Assembly: GCF_021245725.1 (NCBI RefSeq)
Contig: NZ_JAJGSX010000031.1
Coordinates: forward strand, 40,957-104,956
DNA length: 64,000 nt
Source of the DNA: Pseudonocardia sp. TRM90224
Lineage (GTDB): Bacteria; Actinomycetota; Actinomycetes; Mycobacteriales; Pseudonocardiaceae
Direction of reading: 5' to 3'
Positions 16,837-25,113 of this stretch are shown here, one piece after another; position 1 is the first letter of the stretch, and each line of letters opens with the position of its first letter. The translations under genes and the position numbers were made by a program. Below the pieces are notes generated by a model. It did no database searches and was not told the origin of the DNA. It saw only the letters and a program-made list of their open reading frames with translations.

Positions 16837-17736
16837 ATGCGCACCCGCATGAGATCACTGCTCGCACTGCTGCCCGCCCTCCTGCTCGCTGTCGCGTGCG
16901 CCGCGCCGGGCTCGACCCCGGCCGGCGGCGGTGACGGCGCCGCCGGGACCGTCGTCAAGATCGGTGTCGCCGACGGCACCGAGAACTACTGGACGGTCTA
17001 CAAGGAGAAGGCGAAGGCCGCCGGCATCACGGTGGAGCTGGTCAACTTCACCGACTACAACCAGCCCAACCCGGCGCTGTCGCAGGGCCAGCTGCAGCTC
17101 AACCAGTTCCAGCACCTGCAGTACCTCGCGAACTACAACGTGAAGAACAACGACACGCTGGTGCCGATCGGCGCGACCGCGGTCTACCCGCTGCCGCTCT
17201 ACTCGACCAAGCACACGTCGGTCGACGCGATCCCGCAGGGCGGGCAGGTCGTGATCCCGAACGACCCGACCAACCAGGCCCGTGCGCTGCTGGTGCTGCA
17301 GGCGGCCAAGCTGATCACGCTCAAGGGCGGCGGCACGTCGCTCTCCACGCCCAACGAGATCGACACGGCCGCGTCGAAGGTCACCGTCGTCCCGGTCGAC
17401 GCGGCGCAGACCGCGGCGAACCTCGCCAGCGTCGACGCCGCGATCGTCAACAACAACTATGCGACGGCGGCGAACCTCGGGCCCGACAAGGTGATCTTCA
17501 AGGACGACCCGAACAGCGACTCCTCGAAGCCCTACATCAACACGTTCGTCTCGCGCGCCGCCGACAAGGACAACCCGACCTACCGCAAGCTGGTCGAGAT
17601 CTACCACGACCCCGAGGTGCTCGCGGCGGCCCGCAAGGACCTCGGCGACGGTGGTGTCTTCAAGGACAACGACGCCGCCGACCTGCAGTCCAGCACGGTC
17701 GTCATCCAGGACGCGCTGAAGGCATCGGGCTCCTGA
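16837..17736 (+). CDS. metQ: D-methionine-binding lipoprotein MetQ (NlpA family)
   Basis: 299 residues from ATG 16837, with GAAAGGA upstream. A lipoprotein signal peptide ends at LLAVACAAP, Cys21 being the lipidation site. The mature part matches NlpA/MetQ: KAAGITVELVNFTDYNQPNP, LQLNQFQHLQYLANYN, VIPNDPTNQARALLVLQAA, AAIVNNNYATAANLGPDK. It captures methionine outside the membrane for MetNI. First gene of metQ-metN-metI, under the SAM-IV riboswitch. Confidence 0.94.
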   Translation: MRTRMRSLLALLPALLLAVACAAPGSTPAGGGDGAAGTVVKIGVADGTENYWTVYKEKAKAAGITVELVNFTDYNQPNPALSQGQLQLNQFQHLQYLANYNVKNNDTLVPIGATAVYPLPLYSTKHTSVDAIPQGGQVVIPNDPTNQARALLVLQAAKLITLKGGGTSLSTPNEIDTAASKVTVVPVDAAQTAANLASVDAAIVNNNYATAANLGPDKVIFKDDPNSDSSKPYINTFVSRAADKDNPTYRKLVEIYHDPEVLAAARKDLGDGGVFKDNDAADLQSSTVVIQDALKASGS

Positions 17737-17738
17737 TC

Positions 17739-18770
17739 ATGGCACCGGTGATCCGCTTCTCCGCGGCGACGAAGGAGTTCCCCGCCAGCCGCGGGTCCGC
17801 GGTGCGCGCGGTCGACACCGTCGACCTCGACATCGAGGACGGCGCGATCACCGGTGTCATCGGGTACTCGGGGGCGGGCAAGAGCACGCTCGTCCGGATG
17901 ATCAACGCGCTGGAGCTGCCGACGTCGGGCACGGTGACCGTCGGCGACCGGGTGACCGGCACGCTGGGCGAGCGCGAGCTGCGTGCCCTCCGCGGCGAGG
18001 TCGGGATGATCTTCCAGCAGTTCAACCTGTTCGCGTCGCGCACGGTGGCCGGCAACGTCGGCTACCCGCTGCGCATCGCTGGCTGGAGCAAGGAGAAGCG
18101 CAAGCAGCGGGTGGCCGAGCTGCTGGAGTTCGTCGGGATCAGCGAGAAGGCCCGGCAGTTCCCCAACCAGCTCTCCGGCGGTCAGAAGCAGCGGGTCGGG
18201 ATCGCGCGGGCGCTGGCCACGTCACCCCGCATCCTGCTGGCCGACGAGGCCACCAGCGCGCTCGACCCGGAGACCACGGCCGACGTGCTCGCGTTGCTGC
18301 GGCGGATCAACCGCGAGCTGGGCACCACCATCGTCGTGATCACGCACGAGATGGAGGTGGTCAGTTCCATCTGCGACACGGTCGTGGTGATGGAGCAGGG
18401 CAAGGTGATCGAGCACGGACCGGTGTACGACGTGTTCGCCGACCCCCGCGAGCAGGCGACCCGCCGGTTCGTGAACAGCGTGCTGAAGGACCGGCCGTCG
18501 GCCGAGACCGTCGCGCGGCTGCGCGAGCACTTCAGCGGGCGCCTCGTGACCGTCGCGGTGCGCGCCGAACCGGGTGCGCGCAGCGCCCTGTCCGACGTGC
18601 TCGCCGGGCACGACGTGCGCAGCACCGTCGTCTACGGCGGGATCAGGGAGCTCGCGGACAAGCCGTTCGGCAGCATCACGTTCGAGCTGACCGGCAGCGA
18701 CCCGGCGATCGACGCGCTGATCCGCGAGCTGGCGCAGCACACCGATGTCGAGGAGCTGAGCGCGGCGTGA
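17739..18770 (+). CDS. metN: Methionine ABC transporter ATPase MetN
   Basis: 343 residues. Walker A GYSGAGKSTLV, Q-loop FQQFNLF, signature LSGGQKQRVGIARAL, Walker B ILLADEATSALD and H-loop VVITHEM are intact. The C-terminal ~75 residues form the NIL domain (VTVAVRAEPGARSALSDVLA, DKPFGSITFELTGSD), which binds methionine and trans-inhibits the transporter. The start lies 2 bp after metQ; the stop overlaps the metI GTG. Confidence 0.95.
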   Translation: MAPVIRFSAATKEFPASRGSAVRAVDTVDLDIEDGAITGVIGYSGAGKSTLVRMINALELPTSGTVTVGDRVTGTLGERELRALRGEVGMIFQQFNLFASRTVAGNVGYPLRIAGWSKEKRKQRVAELLEFVGISEKARQFPNQLSGGQKQRVGIARALATSPRILLADEATSALDPETTADVLALLRRINRELGTTIVVITHEMEVVSSICDTVVVMEQGKVIEHGPVYDVFADPREQATRRFVNSVLKDRPSAETVARLREHFSGRLVTVAVRAEPGARSALSDVLAGHDVRSTVVYGGIRELADKPFGSITFELTGSDPAIDALIRELAQHTDVEELSAA

Positions 18771-19426
18771 ACGAGTGGGACAAGCTGACGCCGGTGCTGT
18801 GGCTGTCGTTCCAGCAGACCGTCTACATGGTCTTCTGGACGATGCTGATCGCCGGGGTGCTCGGCCTGCTGCTCGGGGTGGCGCTCTACACCAGCAGGCG
18901 GGGCGGGCTCTTCCAGAACGCGCCGGCGTTCCACCTGCTGAACGTGCTGGTCAACATCGTGCGACCGATCCCGTTCATCATCTTCATCACCGCGGTCGGG
19001 CCGCTCACGCTGCTCGTCATGGGCACGACGATCGGGACGCAGTCGGTGCTGTTCCCGATGTCGGCGATGGCGACGTTCGTGATCGGGCGGATCGTCGAGC
19101 AGAACCTCGTCTCCGTCGACCCCGGCGTGATCGAGGCGGCGCGCGCGATGGGCGCGAGCCGCTTCCGGATCGTGTGGAGCGTCCTCATCCCGGAGGCGCT
19201 CGGCCCGCTCGTGCTCGGCTACACGTTCATCTTCATCGGCGTGGTCGACATGTCGGCGATGGCCGGGTACGTCGGCGGCGGCGGCCTCGGCGACTTCGCC
19301 ATCACCTACGGCTACCAGCAGTTCAACTGGCCCGTCACGCTGGTCACGGTCGTGATCATCATCGCCGTGGTGCAGGTGGCGCAGCTGGTCGGGAACTGGC
19401 TGGCGCGCAAGGCGCTGCGTCGCTGA
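18767..19426 (+). CDS. metI: Methionine ABC transporter permease MetI
   Basis: 219 residues from GTG 18767, overlapping metN by 4 bp. It has the MetI pattern: five membrane segments, NIVRPIPFIIFITAVGPLTL, and the coupling loop SVDPGVIEAARAMGASRFRI. YTFIFIGVVDMSAMAGYVGG marks the C-terminal half. Last gene of the met operon; a perfect 20-bp inverted repeat follows before the convergent folD paralogue. Confidence 0.94.
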   Translation: MNEWDKLTPVLWLSFQQTVYMVFWTMLIAGVLGLLLGVALYTSRRGGLFQNAPAFHLLNVLVNIVRPIPFIIFITAVGPLTLLVMGTTIGTQSVLFPMSAMATFVIGRIVEQNLVSVDPGVIEAARAMGASRFRIVWSVLIPEALGPLVLGYTFIFIGVVDMSAMAGYVGGGGLGDFAITYGYQQFNWPVTLVTVVIIIAVVQVAQLVGNWLARKALRR

Positions 19427-19445
19427 TCCCCGGGACCGCACACGT

Positions 19446-19500
19446 GGGCAGGAAAGCCACTTTCCGGCCCTCACAGGGCAGGAAAGTGGCTTTCCTGCCC
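19446..19500. terminator. Perfect 20-bp inverted repeat between convergent genes
   Basis: GGGCAGGAAAGCCACTTTCC (19446-19465) and its exact complement (19481-19500) with a 15-nt spacer, midway between metI and the FolD-like gene. Likely a bidirectional transcript end. The core GGAAAGTGGCTTTCC recurs at 47739-47797. Confidence 0.6.
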
Positions 19501-19544
19501 TCCCCTGCTCCCGGCTGAGCTGCGCGAGCGGGCACAGCGCCGGA

Positions 19545-20393
19545 TCAGCTCGCCGCGGCGTCCACCGTATGTGCCAGCAGCAGCGCGGTCGTGACCGCGC
19601 CTACGCCGCCCGGCACCGGTGTCAGCGCCGATGCCCGACCTGCGACGGCGGTCGCGTCGACGTCCCCGACCAGGCCGCCGTCGTCGGTGGCGTTGGTGCC
19701 GACGTCCACGACGACGGCACCCGGCGCCACGTGCTCCGCGCCGATCATCCCGGCCCGCCCGACCGCGGCGACGAGCACGTCGGCCCGGCGGGTGACGGCG
19801 GCGAGGTCACGCGTGCGGGAGTGGCAGACGGTGACCGTCGCGTTGCGGGCGAGCAGGAGCAGCGCGACCGGCTTGCCCACGACGGTCGAGCGGCCGACCA
19901 CAACCACCTCGCGGCCCTCCAGCTCGACGCTGTGGTGGTCCAGCAGCCGCAGCACCGCCTCGGCGGTGGCCGGCGCGAACGCGGGCAGCCCTGCCGCGAG
20001 CCGGCCGAGGCTCTCCGGGTTGGCGCCGTCGACGTCCTTCGCCGGCGGGATCCGGCCGGCCAGCTCCGCCGCGTCGACCCCGGCGGGGAGCGGGGTCTGC
20101 AGGATGATCCCGTGCACCGCGGGGTCGGCGCTCAGCTCGGCCAACCGCGCGCCCAGGTCCGTCGAAGTGGCGTCGACGCCGAGGTCGTGCACGACGCAGT
20201 CGACCCCGACCGCGGCGGCCGCCTTCCCGATCGAGCGGACGTACCACCGGCTGCCGCCGTCGTCGGTGGCCACCACCACGGCCAGCCGCGCGACGGTGCC
20301 GGCGGCCGCGAGTGCGGCGGCCCGCTCGGCGACCTTGGCACGCAGCGTGGCGGCCGCCTCGCGCCCGGACAGTTCCCGCGTCCCACGATCCAT
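19545..20393 (-). CDS. FolD-like methylenetetrahydrofolate dehydrogenase/cyclohydrolase paralogue
   Basis: 282 residues from ATG 20393. FolD features: GIILQTPLPAGVDAAELAGR, AKDVDGANPESLGRL, VVVGRSTVVGKPVALLLLAR, VVVDVGTN and ITPVPGGVG-like ALTPVPGGVGAVTTALLL. The active-site segment reads YVRSIGKAAAAVG where E. coli has YVASKRKACEEVG. Tyr and the second Lys stay, but the position of catalytic Lys54 is Ile, and the FxPCTP motif is lost. Dehydrogenase activity may remain while cyclohydrolase activity is doubtful. Probably a second copy. It is divergent from a PadR gene with operators in between. Confidence 0.82.
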   Translation of the reverse strand: MDRGTRELSGREAAATLRAKVAERAAALAAAGTVARLAVVVATDDGGSRWYVRSIGKAAAAVGVDCVVHDLGVDATSTDLGARLAELSADPAVHGIILQTPLPAGVDAAELAGRIPPAKDVDGANPESLGRLAAGLPAFAPATAEAVLRLLDHHSVELEGREVVVVGRSTVVGKPVALLLLARNATVTVCHSRTRDLAAVTRRADVLVAAVGRAGMIGAEHVAPGAVVVDVGTNATDDGGLVGDVDATAVAGRASALTPVPGGVGAVTTALLLAHTVDAAAS

Positions 20394-20425
20394 GGGGTGA
20401 TCATGCCCGCCGCTCGCGACAACAT

Positions 20426-20470
20426 ATAGTCGACATCGACTATTCATGGCCGTATGGTCGATCTCGACCA
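20426..20470. promoter_or_regulatory. Two PadR-type operators
   Basis: Perfect dyads ATAGTCGA-CA-TCGACTAT (20426-20443) and TGGTCGA-TC-TCGACCA (20455-20470), centres 28 bp apart, sharing GTCGA-NN-TCGAC or its GGTCGA variant. They fill the space between the FolD-like start and the PadR start. PadR autoregulation is likely and control of the folD-like gene possible. Confidence 0.7.
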
Positions 20471-20482
20471 AGGGAGTCGTTC

Positions 20483-21073
20483 GTGAAACGTGCAGTGGGG
20501 AACCCCCTCGCGCTCGCGGTGCTGGCCGCGCTGCTGCTCCGCCCGATGCACCCGTACGAGATGGCGCGCCAGTTCGTCGAGTACGGCAAGGACCGGGACA
20601 TCAAGTTCACCCGCAGCTCGCTGTACATGGTGGTGGGGCAGCTCGCGAAGGCCGGGTTCGTCACCGAGCAGGAGACGTTGCGCGACACCGCGCGACCGGA
20701 GCGGACCGTCTACTCGATCACGTCGACCGGCCGCGCCGAGCTGAACGACTGGATGCGCGAGATCGTCGCCGAGCCGGCCGTCGAGTACCCGCAGTTCGGG
20801 GTGGCCCTCTCGCTGCTGACGGTGCTGCCGCCCGACGAGGTGCGCGAGCTGCTCGCGACGCGCCTCGCCACCCTCGACGCAACCATCGCGGAGATCGATT
20901 CCACCGTCGCCGGGGCCCGCGCGGGCGGGCTCGACTGGTGGCACCTCGTCGAGGAGGAGTACCGGATCGCCCGCACCCGGGCGGAACGCGACTACGTCGC
21001 ACAGCTGAGCACCGCGCTGGCCGGCGACGACTACCGGCAGGCGTGGCAGGAAACCTTCGGAGGACAGCAATGA
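20483..21073 (+). CDS. PadR-family transcriptional regulator
   Basis: 196 residues from GTG 20483, with AGGGAG 6 nt upstream. The winged-helix domain (LAVLAALLLRPMHPYEMARQ, FTRSSLYMVVGQLAKAGFVT, YSITSTGRAELNDWMREIVA) and a C-terminal helical dimerisation region (ATRLATLDATIAEIDSTVAG) are typical of the subfamily-2 architecture. Its stop overlaps the monooxygenase ATG, so both are co-transcribed. The two dyads upstream are its probable binding sites. Confidence 0.9.
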   Translation: MKRAVGNPLALAVLAALLLRPMHPYEMARQFVEYGKDRDIKFTRSSLYMVVGQLAKAGFVTEQETLRDTARPERTVYSITSTGRAELNDWMREIVAEPAVEYPQFGVALSLLTVLPPDEVRELLATRLATLDATIAEIDSTVAGARAGGLDWWHLVEEEYRIARTRAERDYVAQLSTALAGDDYRQAWQETFGGQQ

Positions 21074-22251
21074 TCGAGCACGCACTCGTCATCGGGGGCG
21101 GCATCGCCGGCCCGGTCACCGCGATGGCGCTGCAGCGCGCCGGTATCCGCGCCACCGTCTACGAGAGCCACGCGGGTGCGGCCGACGGCATCGGCGGCGC
21201 GCTCACCCTCGCCCCGAACGGCCGCAACGCGCTGCGCCGGATCGGCGCCGACGACGTCGTCGCCGCCATCGGCGAACCGCGCCCGCACATGGTGATGCAG
21301 AACCACACCGGCCGTGAGCTGGCCCGCTTCACCGATCTGCCGGGGCTGCCGACGACACTGCTGCTGCACCGCTCGCGGCTCTACCGGGCGCTGCTCGACG
21401 AGACGCTGCGCCGCGAGATCCCCGTCGAGTTCGGGAAGCGCTTGGTGGGGTTCGATCAGGATGCCGACACCGTCACCGCCCGGTTCGCCGACGGCACCGC
21501 CGCCACCGGCGACGTCCTCATCGGCGCCGACGGCATCCGCTCCGCCGTCCGCGGCGAGCTCGATCCCGCCGCACCGGCACCCCGGTTCACCGGGTTGCTC
21601 GGGCTCGGCGGCTGGATCGCGAACCCCGGGCTGCCCAACAGCGGCGGCGCGCAGCACTTCGCGTTCGGGAAGCGCGCGTTCTTCGGCTACTCGATCGCCG
21701 ACGACGACATCCTGTGGTTCTCGAACGTGCCCGCGGCGAGCCCCGACGAGGCGCTCAGCCGCTCGCCCGAGCACTGGCTCTCCGTGCTCCACGAACGCCA
21801 CGCCGACGACGTGCCGGCCCGCGACATCGTCGCGCTGCTGCAACCCGCGGACGTCGCGCAGCCGGGGCCGCTCGAAGACATCCCCACCGTCCGCGTGTGG
21901 CACCGGGGGCGGGTGGTGCTCGTCGGTGACGCCGCCCACCCGACCTCCCCCAGCTCGGGCCAGGGCGCCTCGCAGGCCGTCGAGAGCGCGTTGGAGCTGG
22001 CCAGGGCGCTGCGGGACGTCCCGACCGTCGAAGGCGCCTTCGCCGCGTACGAGTCGGCGCGGCGGGCGCGGGTGGAGAAGGTGATCGCAGCCGCAGCGCG
22101 GGTCAACAGCGGCAAGGCGGCCGGGCCGGTCGCGAGGATCGTCCGCGACCTCATGATGCCGGTCGCACTGAAGACGGTCATGACACCCGAGCGGATGTTC
22201 GGCTGGCTGCACACGCACCAGATCGACTTCGACAGCCCGGTGACCGTCTGA
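21070..22251 (+). CDS. FAD-dependent monooxygenase (PHBH-like)
   Basis: 393 residues. GxGxxG FAD motif ALVIGGGIAGPVTAMALQRA at the N-terminus, the DG motif DVLIGADGIRSAVR, and the GD motif RVVLVGDAAHPTSPSSGQGA are all intact, placing it in the aromatic-hydroxylase class A flavoenzymes. It would use NADPH and oxygen to hydroxylate a small, perhaps aromatic or drug-like, substrate. Overlap with the PadR gene suggests induction by its substrate. Confidence 0.9.
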   Translation: MIEHALVIGGGIAGPVTAMALQRAGIRATVYESHAGAADGIGGALTLAPNGRNALRRIGADDVVAAIGEPRPHMVMQNHTGRELARFTDLPGLPTTLLLHRSRLYRALLDETLRREIPVEFGKRLVGFDQDADTVTARFADGTAATGDVLIGADGIRSAVRGELDPAAPAPRFTGLLGLGGWIANPGLPNSGGAQHFAFGKRAFFGYSIADDDILWFSNVPAASPDEALSRSPEHWLSVLHERHADDVPARDIVALLQPADVAQPGPLEDIPTVRVWHRGRVVLVGDAAHPTSPSSGQGASQAVESALELARALRDVPTVEGAFAAYESARRARVEKVIAAAARVNSGKAAGPVARIVRDLMMPVALKTVMTPERMFGWLHTHQIDFDSPVTV

Positions 22252-22253
22252 GG

Positions 22254-22857
22254 CGCCCGATCAGTGCGTCGGCGCCGACCCCGGCGGGTGACGGGTGGGA
22301 GGTCCAGGTCTACAACCCCGACCACCTCGAGGGATGGTTCGACGCCTACGTGATGTGCCAGAGCGGCGGCCTGCCCGACCACCAGGTCGCCGAGGGCACA
22401 CCGGTCGTCGTGCGGCAGGACCAGCCCACGATCTCCACGGCCTCGTGCCCGGGCGGTCGCAAGGCCGTGAGCGGCGGATGGCGGACCGACGGGCCCGACG
22501 TCACCGGCTCGCAGTCGCTGCCGCCCCCCGCGAGCCCGGGGTCAGCTGGATGAACGTCGTGCGGAAGGTCGGCCCGGCACCGCGAGGATCACCCCCGTCG
22601 CACTGTGCGTGCGCCTGGCCGACTGGACACAGGTCTTCTCGAACCGCGTGCTCGTGCAGCCGGGCGGCATCGGCGACGCACCGGTGTCCTGCCCTGCCGG
22701 GTCGCGGCCCTTCGGTGGCGGGTACCTCACCGACACCCTCGCCATGGCCGCCGTGGAGTCCTCGCCGGCGACGTTCAGCGCGTGGGACGTCGTCGTGCGC
22801 TCCGCCGACCCGAACCCCCACCAGTTCTACGCCGCGCTGGTCTGCAGCACGAGCTGA
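22254..22857 (+). pseudogene. Degraded secreted-protein gene (two repeats, two frameshifts, no start)
   Basis: Three frames must be joined to read a protein of two similar halves. The first has AYVMCQSGG, ASCPGGRKAVSGGW and later SWMNVVRKVGP; the second has ALCVRLADWTQV, VSCPAGSRPFGGGY, DVVVRSADPN and ALVCSTS. This CPxGxxxxGGG pattern with paired Cys is common in actinobacterial secreted hypothetical proteins. No start or signal peptide remains, and frame changes fall near 22545 and 22590. It begins right after the monooxygenase stop, so a deletion probably removed its 5' end. Confidence 0.6.
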
Positions 22858-22864
22858 CCGGGTC

Positions 22865-22890
22865 TTCAGCGATCTTCAGGCTGGGTTCAG
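22865..22890 (+). promoter_or_regulatory. Three TTCAG direct repeats
   Basis: TTCAG at 22865, 22875 and 22886, spaced 10 and 11 bp, about 50 bp before the secreted-protein start. One-helical-turn direct repeats are typical of OmpR-family response-regulator sites; which regulator would bind is unknown. Confidence 0.4.
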
Positions 22891-22941
22891 CACGTGCGCG
22901 GCACCCTCGTCCCCACTAGTCGTCCACTGTGGGGAGTACCG

Positions 22942-23382
22942 ATGCGCGTCCGCACCCTCGTCACGGCCACGGTGATCGCCGCGAGCTCCACGCTCGGGCT
23001 CACCGGTTTCGCCGCCGCCTCCACCCCGGAGCCGCCCGACGGCCGAGCCGGCGCCGAGCGGGTCGTCGAACGCTCCGACGCCGGCAGCGTCCAGGTCGAG
23101 GAGCGCCACCGGGTCGACGGCGAACGGCATGCCGCGACACCCGGGTGGGTCGTCGACGACAATGGCCGCGTCATCGCCCGCACGGGGTGGCGGGTCGACG
23201 ATCGCGGCCGGATCGTGGTCGCCCGCCGCGTGATCGCCGAGCGGGGCTGGATCGTGGTCGGCCGCGACCACGTCGTGGCGGCACGCCCGGCCGACCGGGC
23301 CGACACCGTCGTCCGCGGCGAGCGGTGCGTCGACGCGGTGCAGGCCAGGCCGAGCCGGACGATCCGGATCGCCGAGGGCTGA
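22942..23382 (+). CDS. Secreted hypothetical protein
   Basis: 146 residues from ATG 22942, with GGGGAG upstream. A signal peptide (RVRTLVTATVIAASSTLGLT, then FAAAS) is followed by a hydrophilic domain with three similar strands: WVVDDNGRVIARTGWRVDDR, GRIVVARRVIAERGWIVVGR, DHVVAARPADRADTV. No known domain is recognised. It is convergent with the LysR gene, 10 bp apart. Confidence 0.7.
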   Translation: MRVRTLVTATVIAASSTLGLTGFAAASTPEPPDGRAGAERVVERSDAGSVQVEERHRVDGERHAATPGWVVDDNGRVIARTGWRVDDRGRIVVARRVIAERGWIVVGRDHVVAARPADRADTVVRGERCVDAVQARPSRTIRIAEG

Positions 23383-23392
23383 GCGGGAGCGG

Positions 23393-24304
23393 TCACCAGT
23401 CGCGCGCGGCGCGCAGCACCTGGTCGCGCACCTCGGCCAGCTGCGCGCTGCCCCGCGCACCGGCCCGCTCCGCGAGGTACCCGGTGTTGATCGGCGGATC
23501 AGCCGGGTCGAGCAGCCGGACCAGCGCGCCGGACGCGAGCTCGGTCCCGCACAGGTAGGTCGGCAGCACGGTGATCCCGGCCCCGGCGGCCGTCGCCGAG
23601 AGCAACCCGCGCAGGTCCTGGACGACGACGGCGGCCCGGGCCGTCAGGCGGGCACCGAAGACGTGGCGCCAGTACCGCCGCGCGATGGGCAGGTCCTCCG
23701 CGTAGGTGAGCAGCGGGACGTCGCGCAGCGCACCCGGCTGCTCGGCGTCGAACGGGCCGATGCGCTCGGCCCATGCCGGCGCTGCGACCAGCACGAACTC
23801 CTCGTCCATCACCGGGGTGGCGACGACGCTGCGGCCACGCGGGCGGATGCTGGAGAACACGAGGTCGACCGAGCCTGCGCGCAGCCGGTCGAGCAGGTCG
23901 TCGGCCAGACCCGTGGTCACCCGCAGCCGCACGCCGCGCGCCACGAGCGGAGCCAGCGCCGGCAGCACCCGTAGCGAGATCCACTCCGCCGGTCCGCCGA
24001 GGTGGACGGGCTCGTGCGCGACCGCCGGCCGGCCGCGCGCGGCGACGGCCGCAAGCGCGTCGAGCGGGCCCGCCACCTCGGCGGCCAGCGCGTCGGCGAC
24101 CGGCGTCGAGGCGATGCCGCGCGGCAGGCGTTCGAACAGCTGCCGGTCGAGCTGTCGCTCCAACGCACGCATCTGCCCGGTGACGGCCGGCTGGGATAGC
24201 CCCAGCAGCCGCGCGGCCGACGTGAACGAGCCGGAGCGGTGCACCGCCAGGAACGTGCGGAACAATCCCAGATCGATCGACCCATCAGTCAGACTATGGC
24301 TCAC
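23393..24304 (-). CDS. LysR-family transcriptional regulator
   Basis: 303 residues from GTG 24304. The N-terminal HTH (LGLFRTFLAVHRSGSFTSAA, RLLGLSQPAVTGQMRALERQ) is followed by a periplasmic-binding-like effector domain (VHLGGPAEWISLRVLPALAP, AGAGITVLPTYLCGTELASG). It is divergent from the DJ-1-like gene with 51 bp between starts, the usual arrangement for a LysR regulator and its target. A longer frame back to 24484 overlaps the neighbour and is rejected. Confidence 0.9.
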   Translation of the reverse strand: MSHSLTDGSIDLGLFRTFLAVHRSGSFTSAARLLGLSQPAVTGQMRALERQLDRQLFERLPRGIASTPVADALAAEVAGPLDALAAVAARGRPAVAHEPVHLGGPAEWISLRVLPALAPLVARGVRLRVTTGLADDLLDRLRAGSVDLVFSSIRPRGRSVVATPVMDEEFVLVAAPAWAERIGPFDAEQPGALRDVPLLTYAEDLPIARRYWRHVFGARLTARAAVVVQDLRGLLSATAAGAGITVLPTYLCGTELASGALVRLLDPADPPINTGYLAERAGARGSAQLAEVRDQVLRAARDW

Positions 24305-24333
24305 ATGGCGAACTCTATTGGTCAACTGATGGG
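24281..24333. promoter_or_regulatory. Long-spaced inverted repeat between LysR and DJ-1 genes
   Basis: CCCATCAGT (24281-24289) and ACTGATGGG (24325-24333) form a perfect 9-bp repeat spanning the LysR start and the divergent promoter region. LysR tetramers contact two half-regions of this spacing, so it is a plausible binding site. Confidence 0.35.
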
Positions 24334-24355
24334 TCCGGGGCCTACCGTCGTCTAC

Positions 24356-25045
24356 ATGGCACAGATCCTCTTCGTCATGACGTCCGCCGACCGTTGGACC
24401 CTCACCGACGGCACCGAGCACCCCACCGGATTCTGGGCCGAGGAGTTCGCGGCGCCGTACAGCGCGTTCGTCGCCGCCGGTCACGAGGTCGTCGTGGCAA
24501 CGCCCGGCGGAGTCGTCCCGATCGTCGACCGGTCGAGCCTCGCCCCCGAGGCGAACGGCGGCGCCGATGCGGCGGCAGCGGTGGCAGCCGTCCTGGAGTC
24601 AGCGGAGGCGCTGCGCAACCCGGTCGTGCTGCACGACGTGGACCCGGCCGACTTCGCCGTGGTCTTCTACCCCGGGGGCCACGGCCCGATGCAGGACCTC
24701 GCGGTCGACCCCGACTCGGCCCGGGTCCTCGCGACGACACTCGCGTCGGGCGCGCCCCTGGGCCTGCTCTGCCACGCACCGGCCGCGATGCTGGCGACGG
24801 AGACCGACGGCGCCTCACCGTTCGCGGGCTACCGGATGACGGCGTTCAGCAACGCCGAGGAGAAGCTGGCCGGGCTGGCCGACAAGGCGCCGTGGCTGCT
24901 GGAGGACCGGCTGGTCGCCCTCGGCGCCCGCTACGAAGCAGGCGACCCGTTCGCGCCGCACGTCGTCGTCGACCGCAACCTGTACACCGGGCAGAACCCG
25001 GCGTCGTCGACGGACCTGGCCGCGGCGCTGGTCGCCGCGATCTAG
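24356..25045 (+). CDS. DJ-1/PfpI family protein (class I glutamine amidotransferase-like, Hsp31 type)
   Basis: 229 residues from ATG 24356. Features: ILFVMTSADRWTLTDG, TGFWAEEFAAPYSAFVAAGH, VVFYPGGHGPMQDL, and the nucleophile elbow LGLLCHAPAAML with the catalytic Cys and His. The Glu in FWAEE completes the usual DJ-1/Hsp31 set. Such proteins act on methylglyoxal or reactive-electrophile damage; the physiological substrate is not shown. Likely controlled by the divergent LysR. Confidence 0.88.
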   Translation: MAQILFVMTSADRWTLTDGTEHPTGFWAEEFAAPYSAFVAAGHEVVVATPGGVVPIVDRSSLAPEANGGADAAAAVAAVLESAEALRNPVVLHDVDPADFAVVFYPGGHGPMQDLAVDPDSARVLATTLASGAPLGLLCHAPAAMLATETDGASPFAGYRMTAFSNAEEKLAGLADKAPWLLEDRLVALGARYEAGDPFAPHVVVDRNLYTGQNPASSTDLAAALVAAI

Positions 25046-25061
25046 CCCCGACGTGCGCCTC

Positions 25062-25109
25062 GCGAGATGGGCGGCAGCGTTGCTCTGACGACGCTGCGGC
25101 TCATCTCGC
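25062..25109. terminator. Bidirectional hairpin between convergent genes
   Basis: GCGAGATG/CATCTCGC outer stem and GCAGCGT/ACGCTGC inner stem, separated by a small internal loop, between the DJ-1 stop and the lanB stop. A natural shared terminator for the two convergent genes. Confidence 0.65.
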
Positions 25110-25113
25110 ACCG

